Shown in pieces: positions 1 through 11,500 of a stretch of 64,000 nt of DNA. The translations under genes were made by a program, and so were the position numbers. Below the pieces are notes generated by a model, which saw only the letters and a program-made list of their open reading frames with translations, made no database searches and had not been told where the DNA came from. Origin of the DNA: Zeugodacus cucurbitae (taxonomy: Eukaryota > Arthropoda > Insecta > Diptera > Tephritidae); the NCBI RefSeq assembly GCF_028554725.1, contig NC_071668.1, forward strand, positions 1,736,001 to 1,800,000, given 5' to 3'. The first letter of the stretch is position 1; each line of letters opens with the position of its first letter.

Positions 1-466
1 GCAAGCAACAGTTTGAAATTCATGTTCTGAAGTGTTGAAAACAATGTCATTGAAATGTTTGCCTTCATGTGATATCCGTACTATTTATATACACACGTTA
101 GACGATACACAATTAATTAGCATATTAATGAGTTTAACATAATGTAATTAGTTAGTGTTATCTATTAGGTTTATGTATTCTTATGTAATTTAAATGAGAG
201 CCGACAAATTATGCCGAAACACGCGCATGAGATCAAATCTCTGAATACGAACCAAATAAACATCTACAAAACTAAAAAAGTTGATGGTGGATTATACTAG
301 ATCACCGAATATCTCGTTTATAAGGCATAACAGCTCAAAGAAATCTAGAAATATAACAATTGGGTTACCTTTTGGTCTATATTTCTCCATTATTAACGAG
401 AAGAAGAAGATTATTATTATCCACAATAAACACAGATATTTAAAAGTAATTAAACCGTTGGTGAAA
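1..466. other. AT-rich intergenic DNA, nothing recognised
   Basis: No convincing exon, repeat or RNA gene. The short plus-strand open frame at 281-481 has no coding character. Confidence 0.4.
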
Positions 467-472
467 TTTATT
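467..472 (-). terminator. Candidate poly(A) signal of the small 677-1158 gene
   Basis: AATAAA on the minus strand, about 205 nt past the stop codon at 677. In AT-rich DNA such hexamers are frequent, so only its position supports it. Confidence 0.3.
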
Positions 473-676
473 GTTCGTTAATTTAAATATATGGAATTAA
501 TCAATACTTTTTGAGGTGTTTCAAAGTCTTTGTAAAGGTGCAATAAATTCCCGATATCTACTAAATACAATACTGTATCCCATATTAGTTGTCAAATAGT
601 CTATAGCGTAAATTCACAGGGTACGAATTGCTGCATAAGAATAGATTATGTTTCTGAGGAAATTTCTGGTGCAATT

Positions 677-1158
677 CTACGTTAATTCAGTTTCAACTGA
701 GCCTTCAATAGCTTCTCCATTGCCTTCACCAGGAGTTCCAGCAGGAATTGCCGTGGTGGGTTGAATCTCCAACACAGGCGTTGTAGTGTCTTGACCGACA
801 GTTTCCGGTGCGACAGTAGATGCAACAACTTCTTGAGGAGCGCTTGGTGGAGTTGGCGGCACACTGCCGACTGTTGTAGTTTCTCCGACATTCGGGGCTA
901 CAATCACATAAATTACGGGTGGAAATGTGACTGGCCCAGTATCACCGACTGGACGATATGCTGGGTTTAGAAGAGATAATTTGCTGTTGATAATGCCGCC
1001 AAAGAGCGTTGACACCACAAAGGATGAGGTGAAATCACCCAAGAGGCAAACCAGAAAAGTTGTCGCTGAAAATGACAAAGAATTGACGTTAAAATTTTTT
1101 CAAAATTAATACATTTCAATAACTCACCGAAAATACGTGTAGCGTACTGTGCAGCCAT
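677..1158 (-). CDS. Small Thr/Pro/Val-rich, possibly secreted protein, two exons
   Basis: Coding exons are 1158-1128 and 1065-677, giving 139 residues. Exon 1 reads MAAQYATRIF plus one base. It stops at a GTGAGT donor, and a TTTTCAG acceptor 62 nt later restores the frame (G|CG = Ala). Residues about 10-38 are hydrophobic, fitting a signal peptide or signal anchor. The rest is rich in Thr, Pro, Val and Glu with no domain I recognise, ending in an acidic tail and TAG. The 1158 start is chosen because of the clean splice and a TATA box 63-70 nt upstream; the longer unspliced reading (start at 1078) begins inside the intron. A minus-strand AATAAA lies at 472-467. Function is unknown. Such short, TATA-driven, low-complexity extracellular proteins are common among fly cuticle, seminal or salivary genes, but that is only an analogy. 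Gene structure is fairly secure; the product is not assignable. Confidence 0.62.
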
Positions 1159-1220
1159 CTCTAAGCAGTGTAGCCAATGTGCTATATTTAGCAAATGTAC
1201 GCCAAGCGCGCCTAGTAGCG

Positions 1221-1228
1221 CTTATATA
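1221..1228 (-). promoter_or_regulatory. TATA box of the small 677-1158 gene
   Basis: The minus strand reads TATATAAG here. A start of transcription about 30 nt downstream (near 1195) would leave a 5' UTR of only about 37 nt before the ATG at 1158. Position and match are typical for a focused insect TATA promoter. Confidence 0.5.
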
Positions 1229-1239
1229 TTGCAAATTTC

Positions 1240-2550
1240 AACTTAATTCTGGGTATTTATTGTTATTTGAATGACTTATTGCTCCAGTTTTAGATTTTTT
1301 GCAGTCAGCTTGCAAAACGCTACTTATCTATTTAGGCTTATTACTTCTTTTATTAGCAGGCACAAAACGTGTTCTAAGCTCGTATCTTATTTCGATTATT
1401 GAAGTTCATACGCATTACAAAATAGAGAGAGGGTTCTAACCCATCAGGGAGTCGGGTATGGGCTCAATTATCGTAAAACTTATTTGTTTGAAGGACAAGT
1501 GAATATAAAAAAAATCCTATTAACTGAAAATTACAACTATTTATACAACAACAATTCGATTTAGGTTTACGTTCATCTCAATTTTGACACCGTTTACTTA
1601 ATTGTTTTGCTGTTTTGCGTGAATGTGCATAATGAGGCCACTTGTTTCCTCCAAAACTTACAAAATAATAACAAGATTGTTTAAATTTGTTGTTATTTTC
1701 GTCATCGCAACTTCAATTTGATGCTCAGCCACTTAGTCATACGTTCGGATTGAGACAATACAGTTCTACAAGAACACCGTAGGGTTAAAAATCAGTGAGA
1801 TTTCCCGTTGGAGTTCTAAGAATTAGGAAAAAGCCGAAAAGATTCTAATGTCAATCGGATGTTCAGATATTCCAAGATATTCCAAACCAAATCCAACAAA
1901 AACTATTATCTCTCGAAGAACACGCTGTTTTTTCGATGTGATCTATAATGAAACCACAGCCATTTTATCGCCACAAATTCTACTACAATAAAATTGATCC
2001 AGATCGAATTAAGGTACTTGCCAGGATTAAAATCAGGGTCCGTCATCGTTGGTCGGTCGTCTGTTGATTATGAGATTTATATTCAACTGCTGCAAAAATT
2101 CATTAACCAAACCAAGTTTGTGACAAATAAAAACAGCAGTTATTTTAATTTGAAACAATCCATTTCATATATTTCGATATATTTATTGATTTTTCAGCAC
2201 ACTCCTTACTTTCAACGAATCCAAACTACAATATTTTTGCAAGCTTATCAGACATACCGCACTTTAGAAAATGCGCGCCGAACTGGCATTGTCAGAGTGC
2301 AAATATTCCAGTGCCGGGACGCGCATGCTATAATCATCAACGTGAATTTGTAATCTGTTTTTCTCATAATTCTGTGTATTTTTTATTATTATTAACTGCA
2401 TTTTGGGTATTTTTTCAACACTCTTAACGGTGACAATTTCATTTGGTACTGCTTGCGCCAATACATATAGTACAATGTAGTTATTTGTTATTATAAATTG
2501 TAGGGATCTCTAAAGGGTATTGGGGGGTAAACCGTGAGTGAGTGTGAGTT
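1240..2550. other. AT-rich intergenic DNA
   Basis: Lies between the TATA box of the small gene and the 3' end region of the large minus-strand gene. Open frames at 1994-2353 and 2264-2461 start at non-ATG codons and show no splice context or domain. Nothing else seen. Confidence 0.35.
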
Positions 2551-4230
2551 ACTTTATTTTGAGAGGGGGGATTGCAGTTATCATTTTAGTTAGTAGCATA
2601 TATGTATATATGTTTAATAAATACCAACACATACAGATTTGCTTAAATTAGTGTCCATGCATTCAAGTAAGCCTACATACATATTTATATAAAACAAATG
2701 AACAATCAATATAAGTTATTCTCTTAGTTTTTCATCTTTAATTATAATGCACATTCTTGGATATAATATTCATAATTTAACGCAGCCCAGCCCAGCTTAA
2801 TGCGACAAAAAATAACTAACTGACTGACCGTTCTAATTGGCTGACTGCCTCACTGACTGACTGACTCACTGACTAACAAACTAGCGAACTTAAAAATTAC
2901 AGTTAGATAAGTAACATACAGTAATGTAAGCTTAATATTAAGGTACACATTTGAATTAAAATTAAATAAATACAATTAACATGAATGATAAATTAAAAAC
3001 TAAACAATTTCTCTTTAAAGCTAAAACATTTCTCTTTTTCTCACACGCCTGCGGCACTCGTATTCGAAGGACGCTTTGAAGCTGTGCCAACGAAAGTGCG
3101 CGCACATAAAACACATCAAATAGCCAGTAGCGCTTCTTCTGCTTCTTCTTCTTCTTCGCTAGGCACACACACATCCAGTTTTCATTCCTCAGGTTCCTAT
3201 CATTAGTGGACTCGATTAACGGGCGCTAATGTTACTAAGTAAGATTGCAACAGACTGACGCTGATGCCATGCTCGATTCTAATAACTATGTTCCACAAAG
3301 CGGTCTGCACAGAAATTAGTTTCTTTTCATTATTTAGATTAAAAAGCTGCCTAGACGTGTGGCGCTGCCGGAAATAAATAGTGGCAGCTCACCACTACAA
3401 AATAGTGCGCCAAGCAGAGTTCAAATATTTTTGTAACAAATTCATGTCTTGTTCCTTTATAGGTGGTATACTCAAAATATTTTTCATTCCATTTTCAAAT
3501 ATTAGCTAATAGTGAATTTTGAATACAAAACTCGTTGCCGATAATTGATTTTTTATAATTTTTTAATTTTCATTTTAGCGAACAACAAAGCGGAAAATGC
3601 ACTTTTCTCACACAAAGCTCTTAATCCGTTTGCTATAAATTTATCTTAAGAAAGCGAAATTCTCATTTTTTATCATTTAATATTATGCTCTTTGTTGTAC
3701 ACGAATTGAAAATGACAAATAAATCGGTAACGGTACATTATTTCCTCTTTTTTCATTTAAACAAAGTAAAATAAGGTTAACTATAGATACATATATTCTG
3801 CGCTCTGCGCATTCCTCGCTGACCAACTGGGCTACTATTGAGCGCCCACTTTCACTTCACATCACTACACATACAAATACACATGCTCTTGGCCAGTCTT
3901 TTCAACCAAACGTAGTGCGCTCTTCTACCACCAATGTATTCATGTTTCCTCCAACCATGGATGTTGACACCTTCCTACAGCTGGTGAAACGTGAGTACTT
4001 TAGCAGTAAAATAGTCGCAACTTGTGTTTAACCTCTAATCGGCTTTCATTTCGTTTTTGCTTACTTTTCATTAAAAATTAATTTTCCTACCCTCTCTCTA
4101 ACTTTTAGTTGGCGGTTAGCCCGTGGGATTCGGCTGAAAACGGCCAAATTCCAACATTAAAAATTCTGGTTCCGATTCAGAAGCTATCGTCTTCTTCATC
4201 TTGTTCTTCTAATTCCTCTACTTCGTCTTG
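2551..4230 (-). other. Probable 3' UTR and downstream flank of the large coiled-coil gene
   Basis: Follows the TGA at 4233-4231. Possible poly(A) signals on the minus strand are ATTAAA near 3682-3677 and AATAAA at 2558-2553; I cannot choose between them. It contains a degenerate ACTG tetranucleotide run (about 2815-2878) and a stretch of CTTCTT repeats near 3135-3155. A short plus-strand ATG frame with a splice donor at about 3957 is discussed as a finding. Confidence 0.35.
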
Positions 4231-5503
4231 TCATACCGTTGAGCCGTTTGTGAAGACCTCTGGATCATCGGACCAGCTAACTTCCATCGGTGTGCCGTTT
4301 AGACTGTGAATTTTGTCCAAAAGCAAAACCTCTTCCAGTGACATATGTGAGTTCTTTAGTGATGAAGTGGAGCCTGTGGTGGCTGATGAGGTCGATACTG
4401 AGCAAACAATTTCATCGGAGGATGCGGAGCAACCTTCGTCCTCGGAGTTAGTGCCCGAGACCATAGCTTCGCCTGCAGATTCCTGTATCTCATGGAATTT
4501 CTTTTTAAGATCATGTACGGATGCGTGAGTGGGTAGCGATTGCATGTCTAAACGCTCGCCCGAGTTCAATTTTGATGTGTCGCATGTGATGAGCTTTCGC
4601 GTGGTTGTGCCGCTTATTGGAGTGCGTTGAAAGAGGGAATCCTCGTGTGCAACTGACTCTTCTGACACTTCTGAGCACATTGTTGATGTTCGTGGTCGTA
4701 TTGTATTGGCATGCGGTGAACTCGAACTGATCGGTTCTTTCCAATTGATCAACTCTAGTTGATGCTGCTTTCGTGCACTAGAGCTTGAACTTTGTCGCAT
4801 TAGCCTTTTGCCACTTTTTGTGCCTACCGATCCGGTATTGAGTGCGCCAGTGCCACCCTGTGTCGGTTCGGTGCTCTTTACACTCACTGACTTCGAGCGT
4901 ATGCGCGAGTGCGAACGATTGCTGAACTCGTGTCGCCCATCGCTGGAATGTTGTCTTATCACTGAAGTGGCAGACATCGACTGGGATAATGGGTTGGGAC
5001 CCACACTACTATTGCCATTGCCATAAGTGGGACCGCTACCGACACTATTCAGTGATGTATTTATGGCGCTAGAGCAGCCAGACAATTGACGGCGTGTCGA
5101 AGGACTACGCTCGACCGAACGGAATGAACCGGCACGTTTAACCATCTTTGACGCGGCCGCTTCGGGTGTTTCGTCGTCCATTTCAAGCACCCACGATACG
5201 GAATCCGGCTTCTCAATAACACCTTTGACCACAGGCGAAGTCGGTGGAGAGATATCTTCCATTTGTATATTGATCAGTGAGGATCCGTTCATCAACTGCG
5301 AACGACTCAAGGAACCAATACTGGATTGATTTATGGATTCCACAGCTGAGAGCTCGTGTAATTTTGTTTCTACAATATGCAACTGTTCGGAGCGTTGTTT
5401 CAGCTGCCATTGGAGTTGCTCATTATCATAGCTAAGACGTTTACGTTTGACCATCTCATGGTTGTAAGCTTTCTGCATGTCATTGATTTGACGAAGGAAG
5501 TCC
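4231..5503 (-). CDS. Common last coding exon: end of coiled coil and Ser-rich tail
   Basis: 1273 nt, acceptor TTTTTTTGTAG, ending in TGA. The coiled coil ends at MVKRKRLSYDNEQLQWQL and KQRSEQLHIVETKLHEL. A conserved-looking motif with SPPTSPVVKG and SVSWVLEMDDETPE follows. About 330 residues of Ser/Thr-rich sequence then carry RSP, SRS and acidic clusters; the end is DDPEVFTNGSTV. This is the part most reminiscent of MTUS proteins. Confidence 0.8.
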
Positions 5504-8500
5504 CTACAAAAAAACAAGAAGAAAATACATTAATTAATAAACGTTTAGTATTTGAGGACCAACACAAAACTTAAAACACTTATTGTGCTCAAGTACTTAC
5601 TTCTCCTTCTCCGACTTGATATCCAGCTCTGACTTCAACATCTCGTTGCTTGATTCAAGCAAAGATATTTTGCCCTGCAACACGCCACGCTCCTCAGCGT
5701 CACGCATTAACTCCTCATTGTGTTTGGTTAGCTTGGAAATCTCCTTCTGCTTCAACTCCAGCACGCAATGCAAGCTATCAGCTTCACTTTGCAGACGCGC
5801 CAGCTCCGACATGCTAGAGTTGCGCGGTGAACTAATGCCGCTGCTGCGATCCAGGCTCTCGGTAAAGCTGCGCTGTGAGGATCGTAAAACCGAAATCTCA
5901 TCCTGCGACAGATTTAGCTTATCGCGCAGCTCGCGTTCCCTATTCTCATTAGAAGCGCGCAGTCCATTGAGTTCCTTGGTCAGCGACTTCACACGCTCGT
6001 TCAAGTCGCTCTCACGCTCTGCGGCCGCTTGCAAACGTGCCGCGTAGGCATTTTCAGTGCTTGTCAATTTTTCACGCAACTCTTGCTCGGAAATCGCCAA
6101 TGCATTGAAGCGCTCTTTCAACTTGAGTTCGCGTTGTTCGGCTTCATCAAGCTGTTGCTGCCTTTGTGCGAGCTTATTGTCCATTTCTAGGCGATACGAA
6201 TCGAGCGTACGCTTATGCTCCACAGATTGTGCCTCCAATTGTGACTCGAGCGCTGCGAATTTCTCCTGTGCGAAAGCTTGGTAATCGGAGAGACTGGTTT
6301 GTGCTAGAAAATGAAAGCGTACCGTTGGTTAGAGTTTGTCTCGAAATTCGACTGTGTGTTGACTTACCCTTCTCTATCTCGCAGCGGTGCAGCGCCTGCA
6401 GGTCTTCCTCGCGCTGCGAATAGTAACCCTCTTTGTCGCATAGCTGATCCTGTAGACGAGAACAGTTTGATTTGGCTTCGTCCAGCAGCTTCAGAGTTGT
6501 GCTTAAATAAGTTTGTATTTTCTCCTTCTCAGCCTTGACACGTGGGCAGGCGAAAGCATCCAACTGAAATATGTGAAAAAAGTTAATATTATAAGTAATG
6601 GAACTCAATTAAATCTCTGGTATTTCTCCACACATAACATAAATTAAGCCTCACCGTTGTGGTTGTAACGTCTTCGTCATAGTCAGTGCGAGCTTCGGAG
6701 CAAAGTCTGCTCCTTTTTCTATTACTATTATTAAACTGATCGTTGGCATTTTTCTGCTCTTTAATACCCAACATTCTGCTAAATATCGTAAAATTTCAAT
6801 TTACTGTTATCGTTTAGGAACACCCGAAATCTCTCTGACGCTTTCGACTTTTCAGCACACACTGACTAGTCTTGCAAATGTCCTTAGTCTTATATACAGA
6901 CTTAAACGCTCAAAGGCTGCAAGCACGGCAGGTAAACGCGTGCCATCCTAAGCTATTTATGAAGCATATGACATACGGTAAACAGGTTTACATGCAAAAC
7001 ACGCTATCTTTGCATAGATTATGCTGGGTAAACACGCATGTTTATCTTTCAGACGAAAACGAAAACAGATTTCGAGGATGGCTAAAAGGAAAGGTTTTCG
7101 AATATCGAAACAATATCTCTTATTGTTGTTGTTGTTAACGTATCTTAATTACTTTAAGGCGAGAAACAAAGGACAAAGGTTTACAATATCTTCAGTTCAC
7201 TATGCATACATGTATGTACATTAAGCCAAAATATTTGTATATACATATGTACATCTCTATCTACATAAATAACAGCTCCCAAATCCATATAAAAAATGAG
7301 TTAAATAGTGTTTTTACTATGGGAAATTATAAACAAATTTCATAAACTTAAAAAAACAGACGTTGTGTTTTTTATTTTGTTTGATGGCCGATCAACAAAT
7401 AATGTCAAAACACAACAGCTTAAATGTCAAGTAAACATATTATGTAATAAAGCGGGCGTATTTTTAAATACTTTCTGGTAAACACTCACTTATGCGAGCA
7501 CTCAGTTACCTTTCCTCGAGAATGAAAGGAATAGTGATTATGACATTTTCGTCCCGTTGATTTTCTGCAGTGCATTTGACAAAAAAAGTCACAGGCTCGT
7601 TACGTCATAGACGAAGGAAGGTCAGATTACGTTTACCAGTACAATGAAAGTTTGAAAATTCGTTTCTTCTATAAGATACTATCTCTATCATTCTAATAAT
7701 GAAATGAGTTATTGTTAAATATTTTTGCTTAATTTTACTGTTATATATATATAAGTTCCGAATATGTGATTGAAGAAGTAGAAACCAGACCAAAGGAAGT
7801 GTTGCGCAAGATTATTCTGAGAGAATCTAATTCTAAGACATGGGTTACGATTTTGTTTAAGCAAATATTCTAGGGACATATGCATATGTATTACAAATTT
7901 CTTCTCAGCTGAGTAAATATGTAGTCCAGCTTAAGATTAATCTATATTTGTTGAAGACTATGGTTTTTCCAGTGATTTGGATATTAATTCTTGTTGTTCT
8001 TGGTGTTCAATATGAAATTCATATGTTGCCTCAAGTATTTGTACTCGTTAAGCAAATATTAAAGGATTATATATAGGTATAGGTATATTCCGGCTATAAT
8101 CGCTTAAAGCGGTTCCTACGCCAAATATATATATATAGGTATATTCCCATATTAGTAGCCTTAGTTACAGATAGCTTCAAGTCATGTATGCAATTAGATG
8201 ATAAAAATAGTAACAAAGTAGAAGAGATTAAAGAAGATATTAGTGCATTCTGTATTTAAAATCCGTATAGACATACACATTCACTCTAGTAGAAGGGAGA
8301 TTAACCCTCGTCAGTATTGTAAATATCATTTCATCTTAAAATTGCAGTACATTCACAGAGAAACGAAATGAATCAGTTGAACAAGTGTAAGGCTACATTA
8401 AACAGCGTTAATCTATACAGATGTAAATCCACTTTTGTGTGAACTGCGGCGAAATGCTTTAATTTGCATTAATTCGTCTGGCGCCAGCAATACGATGGCG

Positions 8501-11500
8501 CGACCGAGAGCATCATTTGATAATTGTGAATGTATTAGCTCTTCATATACCTGAGATTAACAGCAATTCTCCGCTATTTTCGAAAAATACATTCATTAAC
8601 CCAGCCTGAATTTATATGTATTTATGTCTACTAAGCGAATTTGCATGAATATTCACGTTTTTTAATTTCAAGGATTACTTAAAAAGGCACCTATCTCTCC
8701 ATTCATTGAAAGCCATAAATTAAGGCTAACTTTTTAAATGCGCCACACCCTCTAGTTAACAGTTATTCGGAAACATTTGTGTTATTTAGACACAAAGGAC
8801 TTTCAGATATTCAATAGACACACACAACTCAATCTTCAATTGTTTGCGAGAGGTGTGCGAGAGAAAGAGAAACAGAGAGTGGCTAGAGGTACTCACATCA
8901 TGCACCGCGTACTGCAGCAACACGCCCAGCACCTCGATGCTTTTGTTGCGTTGCGCTTCCTGCAATTCCGTCTGCTCCAGGTGCCGCTCGATCGCTTCAT
9001 AATCCAGTCGACCGTTACACGAGTGTCGGTTCAAATACTTCAGACGCTGCAGTTCCGCCGCATCCAATCGCTCCGCGGCGGCACCGACTGCCGACACAGG
9101 TGTATCCTCGGCGGAGCGTTGTTGTTGGTGTGACTTTTGTAGCAACGCCTTGCCACGCGACGGCAGGAATTTCGACTGTGTTTTCTGCGTGAATGAAAAG
9201 AAATTTACACATTGTAAATCGTTATGGGTCATTGCTTAGGAGACGGCATTGGTACTCACCTTTTCCAGCAGCGTTCCGCTGACTGTGACACCACTGGCGG
9301 CAGACGCCGGCGTTGTTGACGTCTTCTTGCCATGATGTCCTAGTATGGGTGAGGGGGTTTGTGAACTTGTGCGTGTTGTTGTTGTTGTACCATTTGTTAA
9401 TGTTGTTGTGATGCTGTTATTGTTATTGTGGTTGATTTCATGCAATTCTGTTGGTGTGTCCGCATGTTTGACATTCTTCGAAGTCGCAGTGCCAATACCA
9501 CGATTTTGATCTGCAAGAAAGGGTAAAAGAAAATTAGTAAGAGTCGGAATGGAAGTGATTTAAACTGATTTCTTTAATATTTTAGGGTAATTTAAAATAT
9601 ATAAAATCCATAGTAAGCGGCAATAGATTTTCTTATAAATAATTATTATTGTTTATTGCTATTCATATGCCAAAAGTCCCTGTCGGAAGTTAGTGGACAA
9701 GAAAATCCAAATTTAATTTCAAAAATAAAATATTGTTTTATGACCAAAGTGAAGCCACTTGAGTCGGTGTAAAGCGTCTGCAGTGTTAGCTTGCGTTAAT
9801 TAGTTATGTGGTCTGTGTCGAAGTCTTTATTTGGTGCTCGCCACGTTGGACGGTCCAATCCAAACAAACCCAAAACAAAAAAATATTTTTACAATTTCCA
9901 TCAAATTATGGATAGCACCAGTTATGGCACTACAACATTACAACATATAAACATAAAGAGAAAATGCGAAGTAAAACAACATTAGCGAGAGAGAGGGCAA
10001 TGAATCGCGGAAAATGTTTTTTTTTGCAAAAAACTCGGATTATTTTATTATATTAAAAATTGTTAACCAAAGCACAGTTTTAATTTAATTTTTTATTTAT
10101 TTATTTTATTTTATTTAATAAAATTTGTTTGGATTTCTTCGTTCGTGTCACGAATTTACTTAAGATTAATTATATTAATATCAGACTTTGTACATGTTAT
10201 TTACCTAAGCTCACTTGCTTGAAATGTAATCTATCCTCTAATCAAAAAATATATTACAAATTCTGATTCCTGCCCTGGAACATTAAAATGTCTCAATGCA
10301 AAAACACCACATAATCAATGACATAATAACTCGTCTTTCAAGCATACTTCCACAGGGTTTGAAAAGCCATAATGTTGAGTTGCAACACCAGCACGGAAAT
10401 TCCAAAAATCGCATTCTTGGCGGGAAAAGATACCGGGCATTTCCAGTAGTTTCACCAAAATCATCAGTGGTTAAAGGCACGTCAGCCAAGCGAGCTACAG
10501 GTAGCCGCGGTTGAAGGCATTGCAAACCGATCTTTTGGTTGACCCAACCTTCAATGCGGTTCTCCGAATTATTAAATCGAAGACAATGCAGTCGCAAACC
10601 CAAAATATGAATAATTATTTATTTAGCGCTGCGGACTTGCAACACCTGTAACCGTTTTATAAAAACCCGCGCATTTGTTCACTAAACGGTAGTTTAATAC
10701 ACGGCTTCTATGAAATTTTGTGGCAAGAAGGACCACATAGCCGAAGTAAGGAATGAAGATTTCAACTATCTAATATACCTGTGTACCTGAGTGACTTCAG
10801 CAGTGGCATGTCAACAACTTTTGAAGAGATTGATTTCCATGATAAAGATAATAGATTAATATGTGAGATTGTGACAGCGCGAAGTAGCTACGAATTAAGC
10901 TAGCTGCGGCCGAACAACCGGAGTTATGCAGCGAGCGATTTTGCGGGAATTGCGCAGGCGCGGCGTGTAGCACGTGATATTAACGCATGATATGGTTTGA
11001 GCTGCCAACGTATGAGCTGTGGACATTCACAACTGGATATATGTGTGTTTGTATATATTGTATGTGAAGTTACGTGCACAAATGCCGTTGCATTGCGTAG
11101 CTCATAAATAAATGAATGCATTCAACGTATCGTTTGCTGAAAAAACCTGCTGCCACATTTGTGCATTAAGCACATACGCGCATCTACAAATATGTTAATA
11201 CATATATTCGTGTGTGTGTGTGTGACTTTGCAATGAAATTCCGCAGCTCGTTTTTGGCGCATTTGACGCACGCGAATTCAGGTGTAATTGCACTCGCAAA
11301 TGGCATGTTGCAAGGTTGTAATATCGCTATATATGTCTGTACCCGTTGCAATGCATTGCCACATTCGTTGATATACGCGATTAAAATGTGCGAATACACG
11401 GGTTTTACAGCCATTTGGTTAAATTAATTTTACTGCTAATCAAGTGCTGGCCACAGGTCATTGCAGTGGCATAAAACCAAGCAAATGCAACAACACTTTA

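Noticed and set aside
4109..5026. Plus-strand frames over 4.1-5.0 kb
   Set aside because: Shadows of the Ser-rich last exon of the minus-strand gene.
5583..6284. Plus-strand frames over 5.6-6.3 kb
   Set aside because: Shadows of the coiled-coil exon on the minus strand.
6655..6780. Treating 6655-6774 as an internal cassette exon after 8897
   Set aside because: Phase does not fit: acceptors just upstream would shift the frame, and an in-frame TGA precedes the ATG.
10283..10603. 106-codon minus frame with QPRLPVARLADVPLTTDDFG
   Set aside because: Looked faintly like a transposon scrap, but I could not tie it to any family; no splice signals in the phase of the host gene.
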